DNA of 39,857 bases from Clostridiaceae bacterium (GCA_009911305.1 QXXC01000038.1:1-39857), one strand, 5' to 3'; numbered from the stretch's first letter, positions 23,843-32,545 are shown. Numbers and translations are program-made. Notes: generated by a model from the letters alone, not told the origin.

Positions 23843-25320
23843 GTCAGGAGGAATATGTGGATATTCATTACAAAAGGCAGATGAACCACAATTATATGAT
23901 AATCGATGCGCCTTCTGAAAAGGGTGGATACGAGTGCCAGATGCTGGCCGGGAACTCCATAGAAGGCCTCTTAAAATTCAGAGTGGAGTATCAGGAAGAA
24001 AAACGGCAGTTTTACTATGAAATTACGTCCAGGCAGCCGCTGTCCAGAATGCTGGAAAAAAGGAGGGTGAAAGGGGAGGAGATAAGGCGTCTGATGCTGG
24101 ATCTCATAGAGCTTCTGAGGAGGATTGAAGAATATCTGCTGAATGAGGAGCAGCTTCTCCTGGATCCGGAATACATATACATAAACCCAAACAGTTTTCG
24201 CGCAGGCATGTGCCTGGTTCCGGGAATGGAGGGTGATCTTCCGGCCGCACTGTCAGGACTTCTGCAGTATCTTTTAGAGAGGGTAGATCATGAAGACAGG
24301 GACGGCGTAGTGATTGCATATAATTTGTATCAGGAGAGCAGAAAGGAAAATTATGGCTTATGTGACTTGATCCGCTGTCTTGCCCCGGCAAATGATTCGA
24401 TTTTTGATCTGGAGGATGGAAGAGGAAAGAGGCAGAAAAGAGCGCAGGATGCAGACACAGGGGAAGGAGCCGGAGGATATGGGCGAGAAGGCACGAGGAC
24501 AGGGGGAGAGACGGAGGAGGAAGGCAGAGCAGAAAATGGAGACAGAGGGGCTGGAACATGGGAATGGGAGCAGGAGGTACCGGCGCATATGGAAGAACCC
24601 AGGTACCGGAAGCCCGACAGGCACACGATTTGGAAGGAAGCCTTAAAGGCGGTTGTTCTGACAGCAGCAGCAGAGGGGGGACTGTGGTATTTCATGGGGG
24701 AACCAGGCATTATACGATATGGACTGCCGGCAGCAGGCGGTATAGCGTTTGTGACATGTTTGGCGGCAGTCGGAAAAAGGGCGCTGTCGGAACGTGAGGC
24801 CGGCGGCAGGAAGACGGAGAAGGCAGACACCACAGATATATCAGAAGGCTACGAAAAAGGGAGTGGATTTACAGGAAAAGACAGCGAACCAGAAGATAGC
24901 GGCTGGGAGATTCATCCGGAAAGCCAAGAGGAGTATCACAGAAGGCTGCAAAAAAAGGAAAAGGAGGATATGGAGCGCAGCAGAGAGGAGGGAACCACAC
25001 TCCTGGCAAAAGCGGAGAAAAGCGCTCGTGTAGCCATCCTGGAGCCATTAAATAAAGCGGAGGAATCGATCCTTATTTCATATGTTCCTTTTATGATAGG
25101 TAAACATTCGGAATTATCAGATTATCAGCTCAAGCGGCCTGAAATCAGCCGGCTCCATCTCAGGATAGATAAAAAGGAGAATGTCTGTATTGTGACTGAC
25201 TTAAATTCAACAAACGGAACGGTTGTAAATGGCTATGCGCTTCAGGCCAATGAGACAGTAAGTGTAAAGAGCGGTGATTTGATTTACCTGGCTGGAATAG
25301 GATATAAATTTATTGAATAA
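23839..25320 (+). CDS. FHA-domain protein of the Tad operon (DUF6382-like N-terminus)
   Basis: 493 residues. Residues 1-180 form a globular domain (QPLSRMLEKRRVKGEEIRRL, YIYINPNSFRAGMCLVPG) that resembles the DUF6382 part of Clostridial FHA proteins. A low-complexity Glu/Gly/Arg linker and two possible membrane segments follow (around LPAAGGIAFVTCLAAVG). The C-terminus (~405-493) is an FHA domain: FMIGKHSELSDYQLKRPEIS with GK and a conserved Arg-Pro-Glu-Ile-Ser, then DLNSTNGTVVNG. FHA domains bind phosphothreonine, so a Ser/Thr kinase may control the pilus; that kinase is not in the window. ATGA overlap with the upstream gene shows translational coupling. It is the last gene of the operon. 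Confidence 0.88.
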   Translation: MSQEEYVDIHYKRQMNHNYMIIDAPSEKGGYECQMLAGNSIEGLLKFRVEYQEEKRQFYYEITSRQPLSRMLEKRRVKGEEIRRLMLDLIELLRRIEEYLLNEEQLLLDPEYIYINPNSFRAGMCLVPGMEGDLPAALSGLLQYLLERVDHEDRDGVVIAYNLYQESRKENYGLCDLIRCLAPANDSIFDLEDGRGKRQKRAQDADTGEGAGGYGREGTRTGGETEEEGRAENGDRGAGTWEWEQEVPAHMEEPRYRKPDRHTIWKEALKAVVLTAAAEGGLWYFMGEPGIIRYGLPAAGGIAFVTCLAAVGKRALSEREAGGRKTEKADTTDISEGYEKGSGFTGKDSEPEDSGWEIHPESQEEYHRRLQKKEKEDMERSREEGTTLLAKAEKSARVAILEPLNKAEESILISYVPFMIGKHSELSDYQLKRPEISRLHLRIDKKENVCIVTDLNSTNGTVVNGYALQANETVSVKSGDLIYLAGIGYKFIE

Positions 25321-25424
25321 ACGGGAAACTATACAAATCTTCAATTAAATACAAAATTATAAGAATAAATAATGTAATATATTGAATTATATATCAGATG
25401 TTTGCAATCAAACACTACTGATTC

Positions 25425-25439
25425 GTGTAAAAGTTACAC
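25425..25439. promoter_or_regulatory. palindrome GTGTAA-AAG-TTACAC upstream of the rhomboid gene
   Basis: A perfect 6-base inverted repeat with a 3-base centre, in the AT-rich 208-base gap between the FHA and rhomboid genes. It lies ~60 bases upstream of the likely -10. An operator is possible; no terminator-type T run follows. Confidence 0.35.
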
Positions 25440-25495
25440 TTTATACGCTAATTAGGAGTTTTGATAAAATTATTATGGATTAATAATGCACTTTA

Positions 25496-25504
25496 TGTTA
25501 TAAT
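25496..25504 (+). promoter_or_regulatory. extended -10 promoter of the rhomboid gene
   Basis: TGTTATAAT is a consensus extended -10, 25 bases before the ATG. A good -35 is not visible at the right distance. It would drive the rhomboid-HIT-sigma genes. Confidence 0.55.
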
Positions 25505-25528
25505 CATGACCATAAAGGGCGTGTATAG

Positions 25529-26164
25529 ATGGAAAGAATTGGAAATAAGGCATATATAAATATTACGCTTATTTTATTGAATGCATTGTATTTTCTTTAT
25601 CTTGAAATAATCGGATCATCAGAGAATTCTTTGTTTATGATTGAAAAAGGGGCGATGTATGTACCGCTCATTTTGGAGAGACATCAGTATTATCGTCTTT
25701 TTACTTCTATATTTATGCACTTTGGGATGAAGCATTTATCAAACAATATGGTGGTGCTGTTTATTTTAGGGGATAATCTGGAACGGGCCATCGGACATGT
25801 AAAGTACCTGTTTTTTTATCTGTTTTGCGGAATTGGAGCAAATATATGTTCTCTTATAGTAGAGATAAGAGGGACAGGTTATCCGGTCGTGTCGGCAGGA
25901 GCGTCAGGCGCGATTTTTGGCGTTGTCGGAGGATTGATCTACGTGGTTGGCGTAAACAGAGGAAAGCTTGAGGATTTAAGCAGCCTCCAGTTGTTTATAT
26001 TGGTTGCGTTTTCTCTATATTACGGATTTACCAATACAGGGATCGATAACGCCGCTCATGTCGGAGGTCTTGTGATCGGTGTTTTTCTGGGGATTTTGTT
26101 TTACAGAAGCCCTGGTAAAAATAGAATAAAACGGCATCCAGGGATGTCCGAAGATAAGGGGTGA
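25529..26164 (+). CDS. rhomboid family intramembrane serine protease
   Basis: 211 residues with about six membrane helices. The catalytic features are HFGMKHLSNN (His/Asn of loop and helix 2), SAGASGAIFG with the nucleophile Ser in GxSG, and AAHVGG with the catalytic His. Rhomboids cut substrate proteins inside the membrane. The ribosome binding site is weak, but the reading frame and motifs leave no better start. The stop overlaps the GTG of the HIT gene. Three genes (rhomboid, HIT, sigma) run together. Confidence 0.92.
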   Translation: MERIGNKAYINITLILLNALYFLYLEIIGSSENSLFMIEKGAMYVPLILERHQYYRLFTSIFMHFGMKHLSNNMVVLFILGDNLERAIGHVKYLFFYLFCGIGANICSLIVEIRGTGYPVVSAGASGAIFGVVGGLIYVVGVNRGKLEDLSSLQLFILVAFSLYYGFTNTGIDNAAHVGGLVIGVFLGILFYRSPGKNRIKRHPGMSEDKG

Positions 26165-26589
26165 TTCAAATAGTGGATAAAGGATGTATTTTTTGCCGAA
26201 TTGCCGGAGGGGAAATTCCGTCTTCAACCATATATGAAGATGAGGATTTCAGGGTGATTTTGGATTTAGGGCCGGCCTCTAAAGGGCACGCTCTGATTCT
26301 TCCAAAAGAGCATTACAGAGATTTATGTGAGCTCGATCCTACAATCGCTGCCAAAGTATTGCCGCTGGCGGGAAGGCTTGGCGCGGCGATGAAACAGGCT
26401 CTGGGCTGTTCCGGATTTAACGTGGTACAAAATAATGGTGAGGATGCCGGACAAACGGTATTTCATTTCCATGTCCATGTAATACCAAGATATAAGGATG
26501 GAGCCAAAATCGTAGCATGGGAGCCGCAGGAAGCGGATCCGGAACAGCTTGGCCGGCTTGGCAGCAGTATAAAAGAGGCAATGGAGTAA
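26161..26589 (+). CDS. HIT family nucleotide hydrolase
   Basis: 142 residues. CIFCRIAGGEIPSS at the start (zinc Cys pair), ALILPKEHY, and the histidine triad HFHVHVIPR with the catalytic central His. Members hydrolyse nucleoside phosphoramidates or dinucleoside polyphosphates such as AppppA. The start is probably GTG at 26161, overlapping the rhomboid stop with AAGGG just before it; GTG at 26173 is the alternative. Confidence 0.92.
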   Translation: MIQIVDKGCIFCRIAGGEIPSSTIYEDEDFRVILDLGPASKGHALILPKEHYRDLCELDPTIAAKVLPLAGRLGAAMKQALGCSGFNVVQNNGEDAGQTVFHFHVHVIPRYKDGAKIVAWEPQEADPEQLGRLGSSIKEAME

Positions 26590-26601
26590 TAGGAGATGCG
26601 T

Positions 26602-27153
26602 ATGCGGCAGGATGAAAGCGAGCTTTTACAGGCACTGTATGTAGAATATCTTGTTCCGCTAAAAAAGTTTGCCGCTAAGCTGAAGGTCAACGAGGATGAG
26701 ATCGAAGATTTGGTGCACGAAACATTTATCGAATATTACGAGAGATATCCTCTGGATTGGCCTGAGAAAGTAAAGACAACCATGTTGATACGGATTCTGC
26801 GTAGCAAATGGGTGGACATTAACAGAAGAAGAAGCCGCTGTGAATTTTTGAGAATAGATAGTCCGGATGATGAAAAGCTGATTTTCAGGGAACTTCTGGA
26901 TAATAGCGGAATGGTAAATCTTTTGGATGAAGAGGTTCTGGAGCGGGATCTCTACCGCGAGATATGGAAAATTGTAAAAGAGATGAAGAAGGACTGGCGT
27001 GATGTAATTATTTTGAGAATTATTGAAGGGTTATCGACAGAGGAGACATGTGAAATTCTGAATATAACGGGAACTGTTTGTCGTTCCCGTCTATACAGAG
27101 GCAAGAAGGAACTGCAAAAGAAATTAAGGAAGGCGCGGCTTTTTGATATCTAA
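26602..27153 (+). CDS. ECF-like sigma-70 family RNA polymerase sigma factor
   Basis: 183 residues. Region 2 is at about 5-75 (ALYVEYLVPLKKFAAKL, EIEDLVHETFIEYYERY); region 4 at about 125-180 (DWRDVIILRIIEGLSTEETC, ILNITGTVCRSRLYRGKKEL). It directs RNA polymerase to a dedicated promoter set. The ATG at 26602 is preferred over 26596 because AGGAG (26591-26595) is then at the right distance. The DUF4367 membrane protein at 28444 is a plausible partner, but murG lies between them on the other strand. Its stop overlaps the murG stop tail to tail. Confidence 0.88.
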   Translation: MRQDESELLQALYVEYLVPLKKFAAKLKVNEDEIEDLVHETFIEYYERYPLDWPEKVKTTMLIRILRSKWVDINRRRSRCEFLRIDSPDDEKLIFRELLDNSGMVNLLDEEVLERDLYREIWKIVKEMKKDWRDVIILRIIEGLSTEETCEILNITGTVCRSRLYRGKKELQKKLRKARLFDI

Positions 27154-28217
27154 TTCTTTAAGCAGTCATTGATCAGGCCAATTATGGTTTCGACCGCGTT
27201 GTTCAAATGGCTTTTAGCCATTTGTTCAATAAACATGTCGCGGTTTTTGTAGGTTTCTGTAACCGCATGGCGAAGCGTGTCAGGAGTCAGTACGTCTTCC
27301 TCAAGGACGGTACTAAATCCCTGCTTGGCAAAAGAATTTGCATTCAAAATCTGATCGCCGCGGCTCGCTGAAGCAGAAAGCGGAATCAGGATATTTGGCT
27401 TGCGCAGGGCTAATATTTCACAGATAGAATTAGCTCCGGCCCGGGAGATAACAAGATCAGCAGCGGCAAAAAGATGCCGTAAAGGTTTATCTACATATTC
27501 GTACTGAACATATCCTTTGGTTCCGATCAGGCTTTCATCCAGATGGCCTTTACCGCAGATATGTATCACCTGGAATTTTTTGAGAATTTCCGGAAGAATA
27601 TTGCGAATTGCCTGATTTACAGTTACAGAACCCAAACTTCCTCCGATAATAAGAATAACGGGAAGTTCGGCGGACAAATGTGTGTATTGCAGTCCAGCCA
27701 GTCGATCTCCGCAGAGCAGCTCCTGCCGGATAGGGGAGCCGGTCAGGACGGCTTTATCGTCGGGAAGATATTTTAATGTCTCGGGAAAATTGCAACATAC
27801 TTTTTTAGCAGATGGAATGCAGATTTTATTAGCTAATCCCGGAGTCATATCAGATTCATGGATAATGACAGGAATTTTATAGTGTTTGGCAGCCATGACG
27901 ACAGGGACGGCTACAAATCCGCCTTTTGAAAAGATAACGTCAGGTTTGTATTTTTTCATTAACTTTAAAGCCTCTGCGTAGCCCTTCAGGACACGCAGCG
28001 GATCAGAAAAATTTTTCAAGTCAAAATAGCGACGGAGCTTCCCAGATGAGATTCCGTCGTAGGGAATCCCGGTTTCTTCAATGAGACGTCGTTCGATCCC
28101 ATTGTAAGAACCGATATAGTGGATTTCAAATTCTTCTTTTTGAAGAGTTGGAAGAAGTGCAAGGTTTGGGGTAACATGGCCGGCCGTACCGCCTCCGGTC
28201 AAAATGATTTTTTTCAT
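27150..28217 (-). CDS. murG: UDP-GlcNAc:undecaprenyl-PP-MurNAc-pentapeptide GlcNAc transferase
   Basis: 355 residues of a GT28 glycosyltransferase. ILTGGGTAGHVTPNLAL (acceptor/lipid site loop), SKGGFVAVPVVMAA, IIHESDMTPGLANKI, IIGGSLGS and SRAGANSICEILALRKPNI with PLSASASRGDQ (nucleotide-binding GGS/G-rich and late motifs) match MurG throughout. It turns lipid I into lipid II on the cytoplasmic membrane face. GGAGGAAAC lies 5-8 bases before the ATG. It stands alone here, outside a division/cell-wall cluster, convergent with the sigma gene with no room for a terminator. Confidence 0.95.
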   Translation of the reverse strand: MKKIILTGGGTAGHVTPNLALLPTLQKEEFEIHYIGSYNGIERRLIEETGIPYDGISSGKLRRYFDLKNFSDPLRVLKGYAEALKLMKKYKPDVIFSKGGFVAVPVVMAAKHYKIPVIIHESDMTPGLANKICIPSAKKVCCNFPETLKYLPDDKAVLTGSPIRQELLCGDRLAGLQYTHLSAELPVILIIGGSLGSVTVNQAIRNILPEILKKFQVIHICGKGHLDESLIGTKGYVQYEYVDKPLRHLFAAADLVISRAGANSICEILALRKPNILIPLSASASRGDQILNANSFAKQGFSTVLEEDVLTPDTLRHAVTETYKNRDMFIEQMAKSHLNNAVETIIGLINDCLKN

Positions 28218-28285
28218 AGTGTTTCCTCCATAAATATGGCTGTTCGGAACACAAACCGCACAGCAGATTCTTTACCTGGAACAAA

Positions 28286-28321
28286 AGTATACTAAATAAC
28301 TTATATATCTAGTATACTAAA
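28286..28321. promoter_or_regulatory. two AGTATACTAAA boxes between murG and the DUF4367 gene
   Basis: AGTATACTAAA occurs at 28286-28296 and 28311-28321, 25 bases apart, each holding the palindrome AGTATACT. They lie in the divergent intergenic region. A minus-strand TTGACT (28341-28336) upstream of the second box suggests overlap with the murG promoter. Operator function is an inference. Confidence 0.5.
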
Positions 28322-28443
28322 CAGAAATGAAAAAAAGTCAACCCTAAAGCAGATGAAAAAACAGGCAAAAGCCGTCTTTTGATCGCAGGAAGCGGACAGG
28401 CAGGCTTTAAGCACGGTGAGAGAGGAGAGAAGGGAGGTAGAAA

Positions 28444-29292
28444 ATGGACAGCGGCCACAACGGCCCAAAGGCCGATTACGATGTAGATCAACAGTTAAAG
28501 CAGGCATTTGGCAAAGATGATGATACGCTTCTGAGAGATTTTCTGCTTGCACAGACTGAAATCAAAGACAGCCAACTCCCCCCGGAACCGCAAGACGGGT
28601 TTGATCGTCTGCTTAAAAAGATTGAAGAAAGGAGGATAAGGCCTCACTACAGCGAAACGGCGGCCCAAACGCTCACGACAGGACAAAAGCGTTTAGGACA
28701 GCATTATCGACGCTTAAAGCCGTTTCTGCGCATAGCCGTAGCAGCCGGCGCCCTGGTGGCCCTGCTTCTGGCAATGGGAATGACGGTTGGGGCGAAGAGG
28801 AGTTACAAATATAATGTCACTGAAAGAGATAATATTGGCAGTAATATAGTGTATAATAAAGGAAGCATTGCCGATCAGGAAAATATGCTGGAAGAGGCTT
28901 ACCAGGAAATTGGCGCTGAGTTAGGGATTGATGTGCTGAGAATGGGTTATATTCCGGATACGATGGAATATAAAATGAGTGAAGTTAGCAAAAGCCGGGC
29001 TACGATGTATTTTGAGTTTAAAGGAAAGCAAATATATATCGTTCAGCAGATAAGAACAGAAGGCAGTTCCTTAAACTTTATATCTGATAAAAGTGAACAT
29101 ATAAAAGTATACAATGCATATATGGATACTGATATTACGATAGAAGAGGAATTAACTGAAGAGAAGGAAATAGAGTTAATTGCTCAAATTATTAATCAGG
29201 ATTCGTATTATTTAATTTCAGGCATTATGGATGAAACTGAGTTCAAGAAAATTATTGAAAATATATACATAAGAAAAGCAATTAAGGAGTAA
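28444..29292 (+). CDS. DUF4367 membrane protein, probable anti-sigma-type regulator
   Basis: 282 residues. N-terminal ~95 residues are cytoplasmic (DQQLKQAFGKDDDTLLRDFL), one membrane helix follows at about 97-117 (LRIAVAAGALVALLLAMGM), and the outer part (LGIDVLRMGYIPDTMEYKMS, EFKGKQIYIVQQIRTE) matches the DUF4367 pattern found on anti-sigma-like proteins in Clostridia. The N-terminal part could hold the sigma 26602 product inactive, but no zinc anti-sigma HxxxCxxC motif is visible. GGGAGGTAGAAA precedes the ATG. It is followed 9 bases later by a small secreted protein gene. Confidence 0.75.
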   Translation: MDSGHNGPKADYDVDQQLKQAFGKDDDTLLRDFLLAQTEIKDSQLPPEPQDGFDRLLKKIEERRIRPHYSETAAQTLTTGQKRLGQHYRRLKPFLRIAVAAGALVALLLAMGMTVGAKRSYKYNVTERDNIGSNIVYNKGSIADQENMLEEAYQEIGAELGIDVLRMGYIPDTMEYKMSEVSKSRATMYFEFKGKQIYIVQQIRTEGSSLNFISDKSEHIKVYNAYMDTDITIEEELTEEKEIELIAQIINQDSYYLISGIMDETEFKKIIENIYIRKAIKE

Positions 29293-29301
29293 AGGTATAT
29301 T

Positions 29302-29823
29302 ATGAAAAAAATATGGAAGAAAGTCGTTTTATGTGTAGCTGCGTTGACGATGTTAGCATCTTTTTCAGTGCAGGCTTCAATGTCAGATTCTGAAGATGCA
29401 CCGGAGGAGCTCGTTTTTTTATCAGAAAATATCACAAGAGATAAAGATATAGTAAATGGAGAACGTGGAAGTGTCGTTGCAGGCGTTAGTTCTGAGATAA
29501 TTAATGAAAGCGGCGGAAACATAGGATTTATTATACAGACATTATGCCATGTACAATGCGATAAAATTTCTAATACAGCTATATTAGAAAGATACGATGA
29601 AAGTAATGATAGATGGACTGAAATAGTAAGATATCAGTTTAATGCAAAGAAAGCAGATTTCCCATCTGGGCTGTCGGCATTAACAAATTCTATGACTATT
29701 AAAAACCAGAAGACGGGTCGTTACTATAGAATAAGGGGTATCCATCACGTTGAGGCGCAAGGACAGATTTTAAATTACTCATCATTAACCGACGGATTAT
29801 TAATTACTGAATTCGGAAGATAA
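29302..29823 (+). CDS. small secreted protein of unknown function
   Basis: 173 residues with a clear Sec signal peptide (MKKIWKKVVLCVAALTMLAS...VQA, cleavage probably after residue 25). The mature part is beta-rich and polar (RWTEIVRYQFNAKK, RYYRIRGIHHVEAQG). I recall similar small exported Firmicute proteins (DUF6147-type) but cannot confirm. It is cotranscribed with the DUF4367 gene, nine bases upstream, so it may be a target or partner of the same regulatory circuit. No strong ribosome binding site is visible beyond an AAAGG 9 bases upstream. Its base composition is AT-richer than the Tad region. Confidence 0.7.
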   Translation: MKKIWKKVVLCVAALTMLASFSVQASMSDSEDAPEELVFLSENITRDKDIVNGERGSVVAGVSSEIINESGGNIGFIIQTLCHVQCDKISNTAILERYDESNDRWTEIVRYQFNAKKADFPSGLSALTNSMTIKNQKTGRYYRIRGIHHVEAQGQILNYSSLTDGLLITEFGR

Positions 29824-29872
29824 CAATCGATTAACTTCTCAACCATAATGCCATATAACATCACTTTTGCCT

Positions 29873-29909
29873 ATATTATGCAAAATTAGCTAAATATTAT
29901 GCAAAATTA
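29873..29909. repeat. 16-base direct repeat, 21-base period
   Basis: ATATTATGCAAAATTA occurs exactly twice, at 29873-29888 and 29894-29909. The start-to-start distance of 21 bases is two helical turns. It lies in the convergent gap between the secreted protein gene and the first hybrid kinase gene, just before the terminator. Confidence 0.8.
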
Positions 29910-29930
29910 AACCAACTGCCACAGAAAAAT

Positions 29931-29984
29931 AAGAAGCAAAGCTCAAACCGGTCCAACGCCGGGTATCGGCTTTGCTTCTTTTCT
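29931..29984. terminator. bidirectional terminator between convergent genes
   Basis: AAGAAGCAAAGC (29931-29942) and GCTTTGCTTCTT (29969-29980) pair perfectly over 12 bases; T-rich sequence follows on the plus strand (TTTTCTCTC) and ATTTTT on the minus strand. It serves the secreted-protein gene and the kinase gene ending at 30027. Confidence 0.82.
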
Positions 29985-30026
29985 CTCTAAAAGGCAACTA
30001 CCCATCAGCCGGCCAAAACGTAGCTC

Positions 30027-32303
30027 CTAAAGTGTTTTTGAAAAATCATTTGCGCCATCTGTACGCCCCATTTTCTTCAAAAGCCCTCCAATATCCACCG
30101 GCTTTGTCAAAAAGTCATTCATCCCGCTCTCCATCGCCCTGTCCCTGTCCTCCTTAAATATATTAGCCGTACAAGCATAAATAACCACCGACTTAGCATC
30201 CGCCCTATCCATCCTCCGAATCTCAGCGCACGCCGAACATCCATCCATAACAGGCATCTGCATATCCATCAAAATAATATCAAATTCGCCAATTTCCGAC
30301 TCCCTGAACAGCTCCACAGCCTCCCGGCCATCTCGTGCATGCACGGCATCAAAGCCTTCCATGGTCAGGATCTCCATCAGAATTTCCGCATTAAGTTCCA
30401 CATCCTCAGCCACAAGGATTTTTACAGGCCGGTTCCCGAATCTGCCCATGGGCTCTCCGTTCTCCCGTATACTCATATCCCCTTCGCGCTCTTTTAAGCA
30501 GCCAGGTATTTCCGCCACGATCTTGGAAGGCAGCCTGACAGTAAAAATACTGCCGACATTGATCTCACTTTCGACTGTAATATCGCCGCCCATTGCATTT
30601 GCAAGCAGCTTACTGATGGCCATGCCGAGTCCGGTTCCTTTGATTCCGTTTGTATTCCGGTTCCTCTCCTGACTAAAGGAGTCAAAAATCTTGCCGATGT
30701 ATTCCCGCGAGATACCGATCCCGGTGTCCTCGCACCGATAGATGGTTATGACATGCGCATCGTCTGTTTTTTCCTGGCTGACCGAAAGACGGATCGATTT
30801 GCCCTTTGGCGTAAATTTGGCGGCATTTCCAACAATATTCATTAATATTTGCTTGATATGCGTTGCGTCGCCCTCGATACACGGTTCTGTAATATCCTTT
30901 TCTACAATAAATTCCACGCCCCGGCCCGCAATATTGTCAGCCTGCATTGCGGCAATTTCATCAATCAATGCATCCACCAGCAGAGGTTCTCTCAGGATAT
31001 CCGCCTTTCCGGCCTGGAGCTTCGACATATCAAGAATATCGTTTACCAGCGAAAGAAGATAGCCTGCTGTGCTGTGTGATTTTTTTAGCCATTCTTTAAT
31101 CTGCGGCTTCTGGCTGTCATCATCTATATGAGCCATGATCAGATGATTCATGCCAATCAGACCGTTTAAGGGCGTGCGTATTTCGTGGCTCATGTTAGAG
31201 AGAAATTCCTTCTGCGATTTTGCTGCCTTTGAAGCCAGGATCGTTTTATTTTGATATCTCATGACAATTAGCAGCATGCTGATCACAGTCAGCATGCTGA
31301 TGGCGAGCATTGCCATGCTCATGGTGACAAAGGTCCTTGTCTGTTCCATAAAGACTTCTTCATTAACAGACATTATAAAATACAGGCTGATCTCCGGATC
31401 AAACGGAATGAAATAAAAGAGCTCCCTGCTGTTCTCTTCTTCATGTGAATGATAAAAACCAAAGGTTTCCAGATGGCTCAGCCTTTCGGAAAGCTCTTCT
31501 GACGTCATTTCCGATTCCTTGGACTCTGCTAAATGGTCAAATAAATTATTCCATTTGTTCAGATAAAGCTTTTTATTGATGTCAACAATATAGTTTCCCT
31601 CCATATCGATAAGAGCGCTGTGGCCGCGGATTTTTCCATCCTTTATAAAGCTGTCAATCACCATTTTATCCTGAATGGATGAAATATCGCTGATTCCAAT
31701 CAAAGCAAACATTTTGATCCCGTTTACTTCATAATTATCCAGCCGGACACCGTACAGAATACTTCCCTTGGTAGCCCGTCCGCGCCGGATTTTATCGTCA
31801 AAGCGCGCGACGACTTTGTCCCTGTTATTGGAGAAATATTGCGGCAAATGGCTTTCAGGGGCAGATGAATGGCTGTCAGGGACATAGGTTACGAACTTAT
31901 CGGTGTAGACGGCGCCGTTTTCTGCTACCAGATAGATGTGTGTGAAGCTGCTGGAGGCGCATTCCAGGTTCAGCCTTGCTTCTACGTCTTCTATGGTGTC
32001 GCAGCCGTCACTGGCCAGGCGGTGATGTATCTCGTAGAGATCCTCCCAGCACATTTCAATATAGGACTGGATGGTTGATTTATCATGCGCCGCGATTTCA
32101 CTGATTTCATTGATGATATTATCAGAAATTGTCCGGTCTAACTGCCTGACATAAAGGGCTGTGACAAGGCAGATGATTGTTAATGCTGTGACAATGATCA
32201 GTGTATAGAAAATGCTGTGTTTCTTTTCCAAAATCTCATACCTCACATATCTGTTTGTGGCGCTGTGTCCTGCTGTCATAGCGCTGTGAGTCCCATTTCC
32301 CAT
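30027..32303 (-). CDS. membrane hybrid histidine kinase with receiver domain
   Basis: 758 residues. Membrane helices at about 31-52 and 325-348 enclose an extracellular Cache-like sensor (HIYLVAENGAVYTDKFV, SALIDMEGNYIVDINKK). Then HisKA with SNMSHEIRTPLNG (phospho-His), HATPase with NIVGNAAKFTPKG, DTGIGIS and GTGLGMAIS, and a C-terminal receiver: VAEDVELN, ILMDMQMPVMDG with the phospho-Asp, and Lys in FLTKPVDI. It senses an external ligand and phosphorylates its own receiver; no HPt or output domain follows, so the final partner lies elsewhere. The ribosome binding site before the ATG (32303) is weak; an internal ATG eight codons on is possible. A separate transcript from the next kinase pair. 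Confidence 0.93.
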   Translation of the reverse strand: MGNGTHSAMTAGHSATNRYVRYEILEKKHSIFYTLIIVTALTIICLVTALYVRQLDRTISDNIINEISEIAAHDKSTIQSYIEMCWEDLYEIHHRLASDGCDTIEDVEARLNLECASSSFTHIYLVAENGAVYTDKFVTYVPDSHSSAPESHLPQYFSNNRDKVVARFDDKIRRGRATKGSILYGVRLDNYEVNGIKMFALIGISDISSIQDKMVIDSFIKDGKIRGHSALIDMEGNYIVDINKKLYLNKWNNLFDHLAESKESEMTSEELSERLSHLETFGFYHSHEEENSRELFYFIPFDPEISLYFIMSVNEEVFMEQTRTFVTMSMAMLAISMLTVISMLLIVMRYQNKTILASKAAKSQKEFLSNMSHEIRTPLNGLIGMNHLIMAHIDDDSQKPQIKEWLKKSHSTAGYLLSLVNDILDMSKLQAGKADILREPLLVDALIDEIAAMQADNIAGRGVEFIVEKDITEPCIEGDATHIKQILMNIVGNAAKFTPKGKSIRLSVSQEKTDDAHVITIYRCEDTGIGISREYIGKIFDSFSQERNRNTNGIKGTGLGMAISKLLANAMGGDITVESEINVGSIFTVRLPSKIVAEIPGCLKEREGDMSIRENGEPMGRFGNRPVKILVAEDVELNAEILMEILTMEGFDAVHARDGREAVELFRESEIGEFDIILMDMQMPVMDGCSACAEIRRMDRADAKSVVIYACTANIFKEDRDRAMESGMNDFLTKPVDIGGLLKKMGRTDGANDFSKTL

Positions 32304-32349
32304 TACCTGAGTCGGGGGATTTGATTTTCATTTAATATTTATAGATATG

Positions 32350-32355
32350 ATTATA
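32350..32355 (-). promoter_or_regulatory. possible -10 box for the first hybrid kinase gene
   Basis: TATAAT on the minus strand, ~47 bases before the ATG at 32303, in an AT-rich stretch. No convincing -35 is seen. The rest of the 242-base gap (32304-32545) holds only the terminator of the next kinase gene. Confidence 0.35.
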
Positions 32356-32482
32356 CAATAAAAAACGCTCTTTTGGATGATTTTTGAAAAAAATTTACAG
32401 GGAAGGATGTGAGAAGATATCAATGTACAGCTCTTTATCGTTTGTAAAGAAATTACAGCGGAGCAGAATCAGGAAAAAGAAA

Positions 32483-32520
32483 CAGGACGCAATACGCTGT
32501 TCACAGCGTATTGCGTCCTG
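32483..32520 (-). terminator. perfect 17-bp hairpin terminator after the second hybrid kinase
   Basis: CAGGACGCAATACGCTG (32483-32499) and CAGCGTATTGCGTCCTG (32504-32520) are exact reverse complements around a TTCA loop. On the minus strand it ends with TTTCTTTTT. It lies 25 bases after the kinase stop. Confidence 0.88.
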
Positions 32521-32545
32521 CTCTTTTGCTGCCTGCCTGTATCTA

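Noticed and set aside
32483..32520. Perfect 17-bp inverted repeat considered as a transposon end or recombination site
   Set aside because: Position 25 bases after a stop codon and the T-rich tail explain it as a terminator.
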